From NCBI GenBank assembly GCA_946894095.1, contig OX335645.2, positions 10,129,001-10,193,000 on the forward strand: 64,000 nt of DNA. The letters run 5' to 3'. Each line of letters begins with the position of its first letter. The stretch's first letter is position 1. Made by a program: the position numbers and the translations under genes. The notes under the pieces are model-generated. The model was not told the DNA's origin, ran no database searches, and saw only the letters and a program-made list of their open reading frames with translations. This DNA is from Incurvaria masculella. Lineage: Eukaryota; Arthropoda; Insecta; Lepidoptera; Incurvariidae. This document shows, one piece after another, positions 1-10,790 of the stretch.

Positions 1-814
1 GAATAATAATCACGATAATTCCGGCAATGTTCTGACAACACAAACATGAAGTACTATACTGAACATCGGTTATCTACATTTGTAATAAGAAAGAAAAATA
101 ATTGAATGAGAAAAGTCAACATATTGAAAGAGTCATTAGAAAATAAAAAAAAACAACATGCAAGCACGCGCAGAAAGACCAAATTATTTTTTTTTAGTCA
201 TCACTGCAGACTAATTTCAGTCGGTATGGTGGAACATACACTTTTCGTCATCTGGTGAAAATTTAATGCACTATGTCGCAGTTATGCACAAGCATATTTA
301 TAAAAAAAAGATACAAAAAAAGGTTGCGGACACCTGTCGCGGAACAGCGCTCGCGGCGGAGGAGGGAGGGGGGGGGGGCGCCTCTGGCACTATCCCGCCC
401 GACTATTGATATCAATATTGGAATACCCGACTCATATTAAAGTTATTTATTGTAGAGTATTTCCTTTGCGACACAATACGAAGCTGAAATAATGCCGGAT
501 TCGCGTCGTTCCGAGTTCCCGACCGACCCGACTCGACCGCTCTTGCGATGGAAACTAATGCTTTTTATGACATTCTCGGAGATAAGTTTTATCCGCGGAT
601 TGCTTGTTCGCTTTTTCACATGATACTCATTCCTTATGATAGCTTTAGCTTATGAGTGGGTTCGCAGTAGTTGATTATTTTTAACCGACGTCGGAATCTT
701 TTTTTTTAAGTACACATTAGAACGTCCCTGGCGCGCTTTTACATTTTGAACTTGTTCGGTGTTGTTATAAATAATGTCACTACACAGCCCTAAATGTCAA
801 GTTTTGTGTGTGTT
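1..814. other. Non-coding, AT-rich, with a G-rich patch
   Basis: No gene is visible. A GC-rich patch with a long G run lies at about 312-395, and a small palindrome (ATTGATATCAAT) follows at about 405-417. The rest is ordinary AT-rich insect intergenic or intronic DNA. Confidence 0.6.
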
Positions 815-1158
815 GTGCTTATAACAAAACAACCATGATGATATTGGCCCAATACACCACATTCCCGAAGGATCTTGTCATGCCAAGACTTGATGGATAC
901 GGACGATTTTTCATTGCTGCTTCAACCATAGTTTTTTCCAATGCGTTGGTATCAAACCGGGCGGGCTTTACCCAACCAAATAGTAGGAAGGGGACCTACA
1001 GTTTTACATGGGCTCCGAACCATGGTGCAGCTCGCATTCGTAACGAAATGCACTACTTAGAGAGAGAAAGAAAGCGGTGTGTGACCGGGGCGAGGATTTG
1101 AACCCATAACCTCTCGCATGAAAGGCAAGTCCTCTAGCCCCTGCACCACGAGCTGTAC
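815..1158 (-). mobile_element. tRNA-headed SINE, near full length
   Basis: This is a minus-strand SINE copy. Its tRNA-like head is at the right end. The B box (complement of GGATTTGAACC, 1094-1104) and the A box (complement of CCCCTGCACCA, 1138-1148) are about 34 bp apart, as in a tRNA gene. A CT-rich linker follows, then the shared body of this window's SINE family, including complements of TGGATTCCATGTAAAACTGTAGG-like and CCTGGCATG-like motifs. The 3' end is near 815. Open frames across it are incidental. The family is recognised by comparison with the copies at 1.8, 8.8, 11.8, 21.7, 27.4, 36.4, 47.5, 48.7, 52.6 and 62.6 kb. Confidence 0.8.
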
Positions 1159-1778
1159 CAATTTAGGCAAGATAAACCAGGAGATCAAATCAACGACTGA
1201 CTACTTTAGGACAGTCCTTGCTCTATCGACTCCGGAACCCGGAGGCTTGGTTCTTAAATCTGTTCGGAAAATTCTACATTATTAAGGTATGAGGGCACAA
1301 TATTGATCAATAATCCAGCAACAAATGTAATGTTAGGCGTGTGTAATGTCACTCGGAAGTTCTACCGCATCGGGTGCAGAACGGCGACGGCAGCGGTAGC
1401 GAAGCGGAGAATCAGCGGTAGCGAAGCGGAGGGGCGAAGCGGCTGCACGGCTAAAGCGCAGGGGAGCTCGATATTTGTACGAGCGGAGATATGAATAAAG
1501 ATATTCATGTTATTTGTAGTGCAGATGTCATGTAATGTAATTGTCGCGATCCAATATTTAATGTAAACACTCGGGGGAAGGGGCGACACAATATTTCAGA
1601 TAAGATCGTCCTATTCAATGCGGCTAATAAACTGCACGAAAATTTCGTGGGATTTGCCGATTTTGTGCGAATTGAATGGTATTTTTTTGGCATTGAGATT
1701 ATAAGGGGGCTAAAAACGTGGCAACTAAAAAAATATTATTAGTGGTGATTATAACGGTGAACTCATTGCTATATTGTA
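1159..1778. other. Non-coding, with GC-rich direct repeats
   Basis: No gene is visible. At about 1385-1450 a GC-rich stretch repeats the block GCGGTAGCGAAGCGGA at least twice, with a third partial copy (GGCGAAGCGG). The remainder is AT-rich. Confidence 0.55.
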
Positions 1779-2143
1779 TAAGTAACTGGACATATATGGA
1801 TAATACCACACCCATTATATTAGCCCAACACATTCTAGGAAATTAGGAATTAAGTGGTATGCCAGGACCTTCCGGCACGGCTACATTGAACTCGATGGAA
1901 AATACAGATAATTTTTCATTGCCGCTTCAAACATCATTTCATCCTATTCCATGGTACCAACTCGGGCGGAATTAACCATACCAGGGTTTTAAATGGATTC
2001 CAAACCATGGGAAAATTGAATTCGGGACGAGATGCATTTATCCAACACAGAAAGAGAAAAAAAGGTGCTTGAATGGGGCTAGGATTTGAACCCAGACCTC
2101 TGGTATGCTATCTCCGCGCCTCTGAGCTACGAGCCGTTTAAAA
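1779..2143 (-). mobile_element. tRNA-headed SINE, near full length
   Basis: A second minus-strand copy of the same family. The A box is the complement of CTCTGAGCTA at about 2120-2129 (reads TAGCTCAGAG). The B box is the complement of GGATTTGAACC at 2082-2092. The body contains the diagnostic blocks GCCAGGACCTTCC (plus-strand reading, about 1861-1873) and GTACCAACTCGGGCGG. The 3' terminal block, GTAACTGGACAT followed by TAATACCACAC, is at the left edge, so both ends are preserved. Confidence 0.82.
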
Positions 2144-2725
2144 TACCCGACACGACAATTAACTGTGGTAACACAAAGCTTCAAGAACGTTTTCTCCGAC
2201 CATTCAGAATCACCTAAACACGCTAACCATCAGGGCGTTTCATGCAAATAAGATGCAATGGAAAATACTTCTTTTGATTATACAAGACTTTAATCTCTTT
2301 ATAAATGCTATTTGATTTCTTAATCAAGCACTTGCATCACCCTTGTGATACAAGCACTTCACGCTTTTACACATTTCCACTCTATTAATTTGTTTCGTCA
2401 TATTTTCGTCACTCATTAACTCTATATAGTCAAACGATCTCGCTTCTTTCAGTTAATAAATTAAGGAACGATTTTTTTGTGATTTTCATTCTACAATCGT
2501 GTATCTTCTACCTGTATAGATACTTGAACAAAGTATTTCAGTGAAAGAATGACGCTATCCCTCCATCTCCATTATACCAACGTGCAACACGCAGGGAACG
2601 CATCCATTTATTGTCCTCATTTCACTTAGAACAAAAAGCCATCCGATCCTGTGGATAATTTACCTTTTAGGGATAATTGCTCAAAGTACAACCTTGGTCC
2701 AATTAAAAGTAATGTAAAGATGCTC
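2144..2725. other. Non-coding AT-rich sequence
   Basis: Nothing recognisable: no long open frame, repeat array or RNA gene is visible. Confidence 0.5.
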
Positions 2726-2835
2726 CTAGCCAGCCGGAATGGTTTTTGCAGCCCCTGAGAAAGTTCGAAAACCCATGTGCGTCGCCGGGCACCCCTTAGG
2801 CGAGGGCTTGGCGTTAGCCATATGCCACGCAGAGG
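2726..2835 (-). repeat. Dispersed repeat family B, fragment
   Basis: The block GAAAGTTCGAAAACCCATG followed by GCCGGGCACC recurs at about 10.75, 36.76 and 25.1 kb, and in inverted form at 37.2 kb. This copy is short and degenerate. The family is unnamed here; it looks like an old dispersed element of unknown class. Confidence 0.5.
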
Positions 2836-4380
2836 ATGAAAAACGTGAAAAAACTACGATAAAATAAAAAAAGATCCATATTTTAATATCGACAATAATG
2901 ATCGTTAAATACCAAATGCTGTATATATTTTGTGTATCATTCCAAAAAGGCGTAAAGAGTCTTGCTGATTGAATCATAAAATTCGTTGTAAAGTATATGT
3001 TAAGCAGAAAAAAATATAATTACATCTAACATTGGCTCCGATGATGGTTGAATTGAGCCCAGTTACAGCAGTTTTTGCATATCGATTGCTGAATGATCGA
3101 GGGAGGGAGGCGTTAATAAAATATGTCTTAATGTCACATTGAGGATGTGATTCAAAGCGCGCATAATAACGGGAGCTTAAATCATTTGTGCGTTCATGCT
3201 TATAACGGCTTCAGATTAACTAGCTATAGCCAGCTATACCGTCGCTGTAAAGCCATCCCTTTCCCTCGAGGGGACGTGGGACCGGTGCGAAGAGGACAGC
3301 AATAAGAGGGGAGTGATGTGGAACGCGATGTTTTATGCAGAAATTCCTAATGTGTATTAGATTAGGGATTGCAAAAGGGTAAACATACGAGATATCTGAT
3401 GTATCTGCAACAAAAGGACACAATGTTAATATTTTACGCCGGCCTAATTTTACCCATGTGTCATACGGGAGGGACGAGAGCGGTAGAATTTTCATTTCAG
3501 GTCGTATCAAACGGTGGTGAAAAGGTTTTAGGTTTTTTTCCTTCGCTAACATTTTCTCTCTTGTAATATAATAGTAATTGGTAATGATAAGGAACGTTTA
3601 CAACTATTTGTGGGGTAGATTTTGTTGCAAAATGTTTAGGATAATGAAATTGCAATATTAGGGGTAAAAAATTATAAATATCGTAACAATTTAAAAATAA
3701 GTAATCTCAGCATTTTTACAAAAATCCGCTACAGTAATCCTAAATAATTCTAAACGGAGAAAAAACCAATTGTACCAGGATTTGCTTGACAATTAAATAA
3801 TTTCATATACACGTTACATTCATCTACCCCACCGATGTGTTCGGCGTATTCGAATGTATCTGCTATGAAGACCCCTAATACGGAGCTCGGTGTTTCATTA
3901 TGTGACATTTATTTGAGCAGGGCGTCCGTTAATGGAATAATAATAAAGTAGAATTTGTTTTTTGGTCATTATTGTACTTTAAAGTTGATGAAGGGGTGCG
4001 AACTAGTTGATCGAAATGGTGACAATTCATTGTTGTCTGACGGACCAATGTGGCGCAAAGGTATACAGAATTCAATATTATATATATCTGTAACTATATA
4101 CAGTACAATAAGTATATTTTCATTGCATGTCTGACTGTAATAACTGGTACGATAATAGTTATTACCTTAGACATGTCACCATATGTTGGTCATATTTAAT
4201 TTACTACAGATAAAAATATTGACTTAAATGACCTTTTGATGATCGGTAATTCACTTAATTAAATTTATTGGTTTTAAATTAAATTAAGAAAATATCTACA
4301 AAATTATCGACCAATTGATAGCGTAACAGATGCCACAAGTCACGGGTGTTTAGGAGGGGCGATTGTTCGATTTTCTGTAG
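2836..4380. other. Non-coding AT-rich sequence
   Basis: No coding region, RNA gene or clear repeat. Both strands have short overlapping frames around 3220-3566, but these lack codon bias or any recognisable motif. Confidence 0.5.
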
Positions 4381-4391
4381 GTGATATCAAT

Positions 4392-4554
4392 ATGACCGAT
4401 GAGAAGAAAAAACCGGTCATGCGTGAACGTGTTCACGAGCCGAGGGTGCCGTCACTGCTGGACATGGACTGGGGCTTCAAGACGTACCTCCACACCTGGA
4501 CATCCGTTCTTCTCATCCATATACTCCCGGGCGGGAAATTCGCCCTCGCATTAT
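4392..4554 (+). CDS. Possible host coding exon, unrecognised
   Basis: A short stretch with coding-like third-position GC lies inside AT-rich DNA. It opens MTDEKKKPVMRERVHEPRVP and continues with a more hydrophobic part (roughly residues 28-55). Upstream, a pyrimidine-rich run ends in CTGTAG at about 4380, a plausible 3' splice site, and the frame stays open from there to the ATG. GC-rich codon use fades near 4555, which would suit an exon end, but the best GT donors lie inside it (4484, 4506). No family is recognised. It could be a real exon, a decayed retrogene or chance. Confidence 0.15.
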
Positions 4555-4619
4555 TCTGCAATTTTTGCAAAATTATAGAGTTTCAGATATCTAAATTGTT
4601 TTCAAAATGTATGATGTTT

Positions 4620-5877
4620 TGAGCCAATTATACACAAAGTGTACCTATATTGGTAGTTTTTTCACAATCTTCAAACAACTGTTAATAGGAGAACAATTCG
4701 GGACAAAATTCTTGTGGCTGACAGACACCAGAGCCAGACCTAAGGGTCCATTTTTTCTCTTTTTGCGACGGGACCCTAAAACAAAATTATCTTGAGAGAA
4801 CAGATCTAAGAAGAGTAATAATTCACCATAAAAATTTCCAATCGACATGTTTTATATCCGGGACAAAGGCGGTATCCGCGGAATGGGCTTAAAATCATCC
4901 ATTTAAATAAGTTTTTAAATAAATACTCTCGACACAAAAGGGACAATGTAATATTTTGTCAACTGGCTGGCGGGCACTCGCTCGGCGCAGCAGACATGTT
5001 CACATCTCCGTGAAGCGTTAAATCCTCAGGACATTTTGAGGACATATTTTTTTGTGCCGGAATATCTGAGCGACATTGTCATCGGGCCGTGCTGTAACTA
5101 TGGTAACACAATAGTTTTAAATACGGTTAGGATTGTGCAAAAATTGAAACCGTTCCAGCGTGTGGACTCGTATGGGGACGGATCCAACGTAGAGCCAGTG
5201 TGCTTGCGCATGACTTATTTTTCATCATACGTTTATTATTACTCAATTATGTAGTTTATGTTAACCAGTAATTTTACATCTGTATTATGTTTGAGAACAG
5301 AAAAAATATCCGTTAAAATAACAAAATACGTAATTGATTTTTCCATCTTTCATTCTTTATTTAATTTAGAATATTATAATTATAATATAACTTCTGGAGC
5401 TGAATATTAAGTTGATGTGTAAAGAGTGTATACATTATGAAAAACTCAAATCCAAGGCATGTTATTGTTTTTAGGAAAATACATCCAAAAATTTAATAGA
5501 ATAAACACAAAATGCAACTCCCTCGCGTCCTTTGAGACTAACCGAAACCATTTATTATTCTCCATTGAACGACAAAAACATTGATATGACAAAAATATCG
5601 TGTTTCATACAGATATTATTATTTCGTGACGTATTATGTGGCGGAGACATTATTTTACCGACGTTTGTCATTCTTTTGAGGATCTGTACCTTCAAAGAAG
5701 ACATAAACGTTTCATACGGCAGGATTTTTTAATTAATGATTGTAAATATATTTTTTTGTAATAAGCAAGCACGATATGTATGTGGAATCGACTATGAAGC
5801 AGGGAAACATTTATAAGAGTAATAATAGTGAAAAATTACCGATTCTACATTTATGTTTATAATATGTTTATAAATAA
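4620..5877. other. Non-coding AT-rich sequence
   Basis: Nothing recognisable. Short frames on both strands at 4600-4850 and 5036-5732 have no motif or codon bias and are read as chance. Confidence 0.5.
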
Positions 5878-5879
5878 TA

Positions 5880-5906
5880 GGTCGGGGAAAAAGTCTTTTC
5901 GCATTA
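5880..5906 (+). repeat. Mariner left terminal inverted repeat
   Basis: About 26 bp, pairing with 7132-7158 at all but about three positions. Mariner transposase binds these repeats. Confidence 0.85.
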
Positions 5907-6058
5907 TAGTATGTATGAACTTGTAATAAAATCTCTTTGGCTATACTATTTGTATCTGGCTGGTTTTGGTATCATTGAAAGTTTAAATTTTAAAGAACAT
6001 AATTCCAAATTCAAATTAGGAAAATGTGTGATTCTCATTTGTTTTTCGTACTGTCAAA

Positions 6059-7084
6059 ATGAGTGAATCTAATGAAGAAATTCGATACATTTTAAAATTT
6101 TACTACAAAAAAGGTAAAAATGCAACGCAAGCCGCGAAAAAAATTTGCGATGTTTATGGACCTAGTGCAGTGTCTGTGAGAGTAGCACAAATTTGGTTTA
6201 AGCGTTTTCAATCCGGAAATTTTGATGTCAAAGATGCACGTCGCTCTGGTCGCCCTATTACGGATAAAATGGATGCCATTTTTGAAAAAGTGGAGCAAGA
6301 TCGGCATATCAGTAGTTACGACGTAGCTGAAGAACTAGGAATTGACCACAAAACAGTTTTGGCGCATTTGAAAAAAACTGGGTACACAAATAAGCTCGAT
6401 ATTTGGGTACCTCACGAGCTCACTGAAAGAAACCTAATGAACCGTGTACTCATTTGTGATTCTTTATTACGACGTAATGAAACCGAACCATTTTTGAAGA
6501 AGCTGATAACTGGTGATGAAAAGTGGATCACGTACGACAAGAACGTGCGAAAAAGGTCGTGGTCAAAGGCCGGTCAAGCTTCACAGACTGTGGCGAAACC
6601 CGGGTTAACTCGCAACAAGGTGATGCTGTGTGTGTGGTGGGATTGGAAGGGCATTATTCATTATGAGCTGTTACCACCAGGCAGGACCATCGATTCTGAA
6701 CTCTACTGCGAACAACTGATGAGATTAAAGCAAGAAGTTGAGAGAAAGCGGCCGGAATTAATCAACAGAAGGGGTGTGGTTTTTCATCATGATAACGCTA
6801 GACCTCACACATCTTTAGCCACTCAGCAAAAACTAAGAGAGTTTGGCTGGGAGGTGTTAATGCATCCGCCGTATAGTCCTGACCTTGCACCTTCAGATTT
6901 CCACCTGTTTAGGTCTCTTCAGAATTCTTTAGGCAGTGTCAGGTTAACATCACGAGAGGACTGCCAAAACCACTTGTCGCGGTATATTGATCAGAAGTCC
7001 CAATATTTCTATAGCAATGGGATCATGTCCCTACCTACAAGATGGCAAAAAGTTATCGAACAAAATGGTACCTACATACTTTAG
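6059..7084 (+). CDS. Mariner transposase, intact
   Basis: A 341-residue transposase, close to the roughly 345 usual for mariner. The N-terminal half (about 1-110) is the paired helix-turn-helix region that binds the terminal repeats, with a SGRP hook-like motif at 63-66. The linker motif WVPHEL is at 116-121. The catalytic domain shows all three acidic residues: D153 (TGDEKW), D245 (HHDNARPH) and D280 (YSPDLAPSD). Thirty-four residues separate the last two, the DD34D signature of mariner. No stop or frameshift is present. The ATG at 6059 lies 180 bp inside the left repeat and is the natural start. It excises and inserts the element at TA sites. Subfamily is not assigned with confidence. Confidence 0.95.
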   Translation: MSESNEEIRYILKFYYKKGKNATQAAKKICDVYGPSAVSVRVAQIWFKRFQSGNFDVKDARRSGRPITDKMDAIFEKVEQDRHISSYDVAEELGIDHKTVLAHLKKTGYTNKLDIWVPHELTERNLMNRVLICDSLLRRNETEPFLKKLITGDEKWITYDKNVRKRSWSKAGQASQTVAKPGLTRNKVMLCVWWDWKGIIHYELLPPGRTIDSELYCEQLMRLKQEVERKRPELINRRGVVFHHDNARPHTSLATQQKLREFGWEVLMHPPYSPDLAPSDFHLFRSLQNSLGSVRLTSREDCQNHLSRYIDQKSQYFYSNGIMSLPTRWQKVIEQNGTYIL

Positions 7085-7131
7085 TTAAATGTAAATAAAC
7101 CATATTAAAAAATGTTTTGAATTTTCTTAAA

Positions 7132-7158
7132 AAATGCGAAGAAACTTTTTCCCCAACC
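7132..7158 (-). repeat. Mariner right terminal inverted repeat
   Basis: Complement reads GGTTGGGGAAAAAGTTTC, pairing with the left end at 5880. Confidence 0.85.
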
Positions 7159-7811
7159 AATATTTATGAATATTTGCAGCCAATATCCGTAGCGCAGGTG
7201 AAGCGTTAAATTAAAGTATGCAGAATCTTAAACACTGTGTTAGTAGGATGACTTGATTACTGGCCGAAGGACTGTACGAGAATTTTCATAATTCCAAGTA
7301 ACTACGTGGCTGTACTGGCAACGCAATGCCCTTGAAAGATTTGTTTGCTGGTTCGAGTTCAGCTTTCCGCTATATTTATAATTAAGTTATTTTAACTATT
7401 TATTTTAAAATTATAGCGTCCTTGCTTCTCGGTCGATTGAATACATATTTGAATTTTTTTTTTGTTTTCAAAACTAGTCTTGGGAAACTAGATTTTGATT
7501 TTGATTTTGATAGTTGAAAATGTGTTGTCGTAATTTGTTGCGTCTGTTTTAATTATTGTGAGGATTATGGTATTTAATTATGTCTTGTTCATGTTTTATA
7601 TTAACTTAGCATACCATACCATACATACCATTAATTAGAATGTCACATAAAAGACAGTACATACGAATATTTTAATTTTATTATTGTTTTCACACAAAAA
7701 TATTATTTTCAATTAAGTATGTATTAACATTACACTTATACACCCGAGCCTTAAAAGGCGTAGTGAAACAAATAGGTGCCGTTGTATAAGTGATTAAATC
7801 TAAATACTTAG
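7159..7811. other. Non-coding AT-rich sequence
   Basis: No gene. A short ATACC-rich direct repeat lies near 7610-7632; nothing else stands out. Confidence 0.5.
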
Positions 7812-8033
7812 TAGGCCTATTCTCGGAATTCCATGCTCAGGAATCAGGAACTTTTCAGCAGAGAAAACGGCTTTAATAGCGGTTTTTAAAGCGATTTTCT
7901 TGACGGAATGATTCCGGAGCACGGTATTTCAATGATTTCCGTCGAGAAAATTGCTTTGACGACCGCTATAAAAGTGGTTTGGTGGGCTGAAAGATTCCTG
8001 AATCATGAGCGTGGAATTTTTAAGAATAGGCTT
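7812..8033. mobile_element. Palindromic MITE, family M1, copy 1
   Basis: A 222-bp foldback element whose two halves are largely complementary. GGCCTATTCT near the left end pairs with AGAATAGGC near the right; GCTCAGGAATCAGGAA pairs with TTCCTGAATCATGAGC; and internal CGTCGAGAAAA-type blocks pair as well. TA dinucleotides flank both ends, suggesting Tc1/mariner-type insertion. There is no coding capacity. A related copy lies at 28,024. Confidence 0.75.
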
Positions 8034-8785
8034 AAAGCCTCAAACGGCGCAGTAAAGTATGCACATAGTTGCCGAGTCTCATTGTGACTCTATATGCTTC
8101 TGGGCTTCTATGCAGAAATACCATCATGTTTACCGCAAGATGCATAACTAAGAAATAAATGATGCCGTGTGTATCGGCAGAAGAAATTAATATTTTGTTT
8201 GATAATAAAAAAGGATGTCGTGGATTAAATGGAGAGGAAATAACACGACAATTATCGACGCACACAATGTTGAGCTCGAGGACATATTTTTTGTTAAGAA
8301 AATTTAAAAGTTCCTACCTTTTGTGATATTATGTATTTGTGGGTAACGATAATATCGTATTCTCTTAAGACCCGCTAATGCCCGCCACGCATTGAAGTAG
8401 TCAACTTCATAGACAGATTTTTTTAAATGAAAACTGGAAATTAGATTACGAGATAGGTATTCATTACAATCTTACTGACGACAAAGTTTATCAAACAAAA
8501 GCTTAGTCATATGTATGATTAAAACAATTGGCGCGTTTCAAATCGTGACCATTGCATTTGTTGGTGATTGTATTTATGCTTATATCAAAAGGTTAAATGT
8601 ATACCTTATATTTAATACGTTAAATGTATACAAAAATAATGCTTTTTAATTGTGTAAATACGTACGTTGTATTATTCACCTACTGTGAATAATTTACTAA
8701 TAAAAACTTGTCCATAACTTAAGGTTACAACGCTTAATAATTTAAGGATTGGTACCTCACCAAAGTATTAAATGTCCTTTTTTTT
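8034..8785. other. Non-coding AT-rich sequence
   Basis: Nothing recognisable is seen in this stretch. Confidence 0.5.
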
Positions 8786-8925
8786 TATGTGACCTGACAT
8801 GGATGGCTAATACCACACAATTACTGTTATGATATTAGCCCAATACACCACATTCCCAAAGGAATTAGGTGCCATGCCAGGACCTTCCCTTTTAAGAGCA
8901 CGGCTACATTGAACTGGATGGAAAA
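8786..8925 (-). mobile_element. SINE, 5'-truncated (3' body only)
   Basis: Contains the 3' terminal block ACATGGATGGCTAATACCAC, then AGGTGCCATGCCAGGACCTT and ACATTGAACTGGATGG, as in the other copies. It stops before the Pol III head. 5' truncation is typical of LINE-driven SINE insertion. Confidence 0.8.
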
Positions 8926-9385
8926 GTATAGTAGAGTATTTTCACATTGAGACCTAGGTTCAAGTCTATACAGCGTCACTGTATTATGTATCGGGTTTTA
9001 AGGAAAACATTGCCTTAGGGGATCCTATAAACTTCTTTCACTATGGAGCGGAAAGGCAATATACTTACACTTTATGTATATTTGACTTTTTTTTGGAAAG
9101 TGATTCCTCTGGCAATGAAAATAATAAAACGATTTCATTCTCAAGTTCCTATTCGGAAACGCTTTGAAGTTTTGGTACCTACACGCTATAATATCGTTTG
9201 GTAATCATCCCAATTAAACATATAACGTATTATGTTTGTCTTTTTTTATTATTATTTATTTGGTTTGTCAACAGTGACTCTCTACGCAAATTACAAAAAT
9301 AATCTTACAACGAAACGGGAAATATATTGAAACTATCACTTATAAGAGACAAATCAACATGATATACATTTATTTTTTAAGGGTC
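8926..9385. other. Non-coding AT-rich sequence
   Basis: No gene or clear repeat is seen. Confidence 0.45.
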
Positions 9386-9630
9386 TAAGGGCCGGTATTT
9401 TAATTATCCCTATTCATAGCCTTAACTTTAAGCGAAGCGTAAGGAACAAAATGCAGCATTTTAACGAAAACTAAATGGCAAGCGAAGTTTTATAATGTCC
9501 CCAGCAATCTATTTTCAAAGGCCTGTAACACCTTAAAGCCTCGGCTACCGTATAGTTTTGGTTCAAATGCTGCTTAAGCTTCGCTTAAAGTTGAGGGTAG
9601 GAAGAGGGACGATTGAAATACTGGCCCTAA
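9386..9630. mobile_element. TIR element (MITE), family M2
   Basis: Ends AAGGGCCGGTATTTTAAT and, complemented, TAGGGCCAGTATTTCAAT. The match continues inward through CTTTAAGCGAAGC and GCAGCATTT over about 80 bp on each side with small gaps. It is 245 bp with no open frame, so non-autonomous. Confidence 0.7.
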
Positions 9631-10479
9631 GTCTAACGGTGTAACAGAGTTAAGTACACTTCGAAACGATATGTACAAACGCTACCGAGTGTATAAGTAA
9701 GCTAAATATGAAATATAATTACATCTAAGGAAACACATGAATATTTTTTCAGAAATAATTATTTATCTAAAGGGATGTTTTATGTTTCCTTTGTACGTCT
9801 CTCACAACACGCATGTGGAAGCAGTCACTAATGGTAATTCAATATAATTTGATATACCTACAGATCGGAACATAGTACGAAAGTAATTTTCAGATGTCAG
9901 TAGAGAAATGTCCTGCCTGTATGTGGTCCATGTGACTATCCGAGCGATGGACAATGCCTTGTTCCACTTTGTCCCGGGCGGCGACGGACGGGGTGCGGTG
10001 GAGGCGCGGTGGCGGCGCGGTGGCGGCGCGGTCGTGGTCGCGGCAGGATGTTATCGCGCGGTTCGGCGGCACGCGAGCCGCGTACCTAACAAGCCTTCCT
10101 CCCGTTCCGATATGTGCGTAATGCGACATTAATATCGTTCATTTACAGTTTTCAATTATTCTATCGCACGTTTTGGCTGTCATGGTAATTCAGCAGGGGT
10201 GAAGCAGCGTAGGCCTGCAAAAGTTCTGAATCTATCAATTAAGCAGAATAATTTAGTTCACAATGTTACGCTTACTACTGCTGTTTGGTAAATACCTGAC
10301 TCCATTTTGCATAGGTGTTCGTTCTGAATACGGCTTCGTGCTCCTAAAGGCTAGACGATCGTGTGAAACCACTATTGAATGAAGCGTCAGTTCTGAGTTG
10401 ATTCTTTCACCAAAACAGCATCTGGGAGTGCGGCTGTCATTTTTGCAGTCACATCACGTCACAACGTCTCGTCGAAGAC
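9631..10479. other. Non-coding, with a GC-rich island
   Basis: A GC-rich island with GGCGCGGTGGC-type direct repeats lies at about 9965-10095. Open frames on both strands across it follow from base composition. No gene is recognised. Confidence 0.5.
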
Positions 10480-10790
10480 CCGGGGGCACCCCTGAATTTA
10501 GAGACCATCTAACTCTGAAGGGACGGATGGAGAATGCTCGTCGGAGCTGCATAACGATGTCCCTCTTTCCCCTTTCTACTATCGCTCAACGCGGAACAAG
10601 CAAAGAAGGCACCCATTCACTGTCGACATTCCGAAAATAAGAAACAGCTGATCCTCTAGATCCTTTTACTATAGGGTCGATGGTATCGACTCCCTGCCGT
10701 TATTTTCCCCCAAATGGTGTTTGCGCATCCCTCGTTAAAGTTCGAAAGTCCATGGACGTCGTCAGGCACCGCGGAATTTTGGCATACGCC
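10480..10790 (-). repeat. Dispersed repeat family B, long copy
   Basis: The reverse complement of this stretch aligns along its length with 37,203-37,440. Shared blocks include GGTGCC(T/C)GACGACG, TTTGGGGGAAA, GGCAGGGAGTCGA, CTATAG and GGAATGTC(G)(A/G)CAGTGAATGGG. There is no coding potential. Confidence 0.65.

Larger units (their letters stand above)
5880..7158 (+). mobile_element. Complete mariner (Tc1/mariner) DNA transposon
   Basis: A 1.28-kb element with imperfect terminal inverted repeats encloses a single uninterrupted transposase gene. The left end reads GGTCGGGGAAAAAGTC and the right end, complemented, GGTTGGGGAAAAAGTT. About 26 bp match with three differences. A TA lies directly left of the left repeat (5878-5879), and another TA sits two bases outside the right repeat, so the exact edges are uncertain by 2-3 bp. 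Mariners duplicate TA on insertion. Length, repeats and an open gene all fit a recently inserted, possibly still functional copy. Confidence 0.93.

Noticed and set aside
808..1101. A 97-residue plus-strand frame
   Set aside because: It lies entirely within a SINE, antisense to its body and head.
1090..1158. A possible tRNA gene on the minus strand
   Set aside because: A and B boxes are present, but the folded stems do not pair well and the sequence continues into a SINE body; it is a SINE head. The same applies at 2082-2143 and 12,592-12,692.
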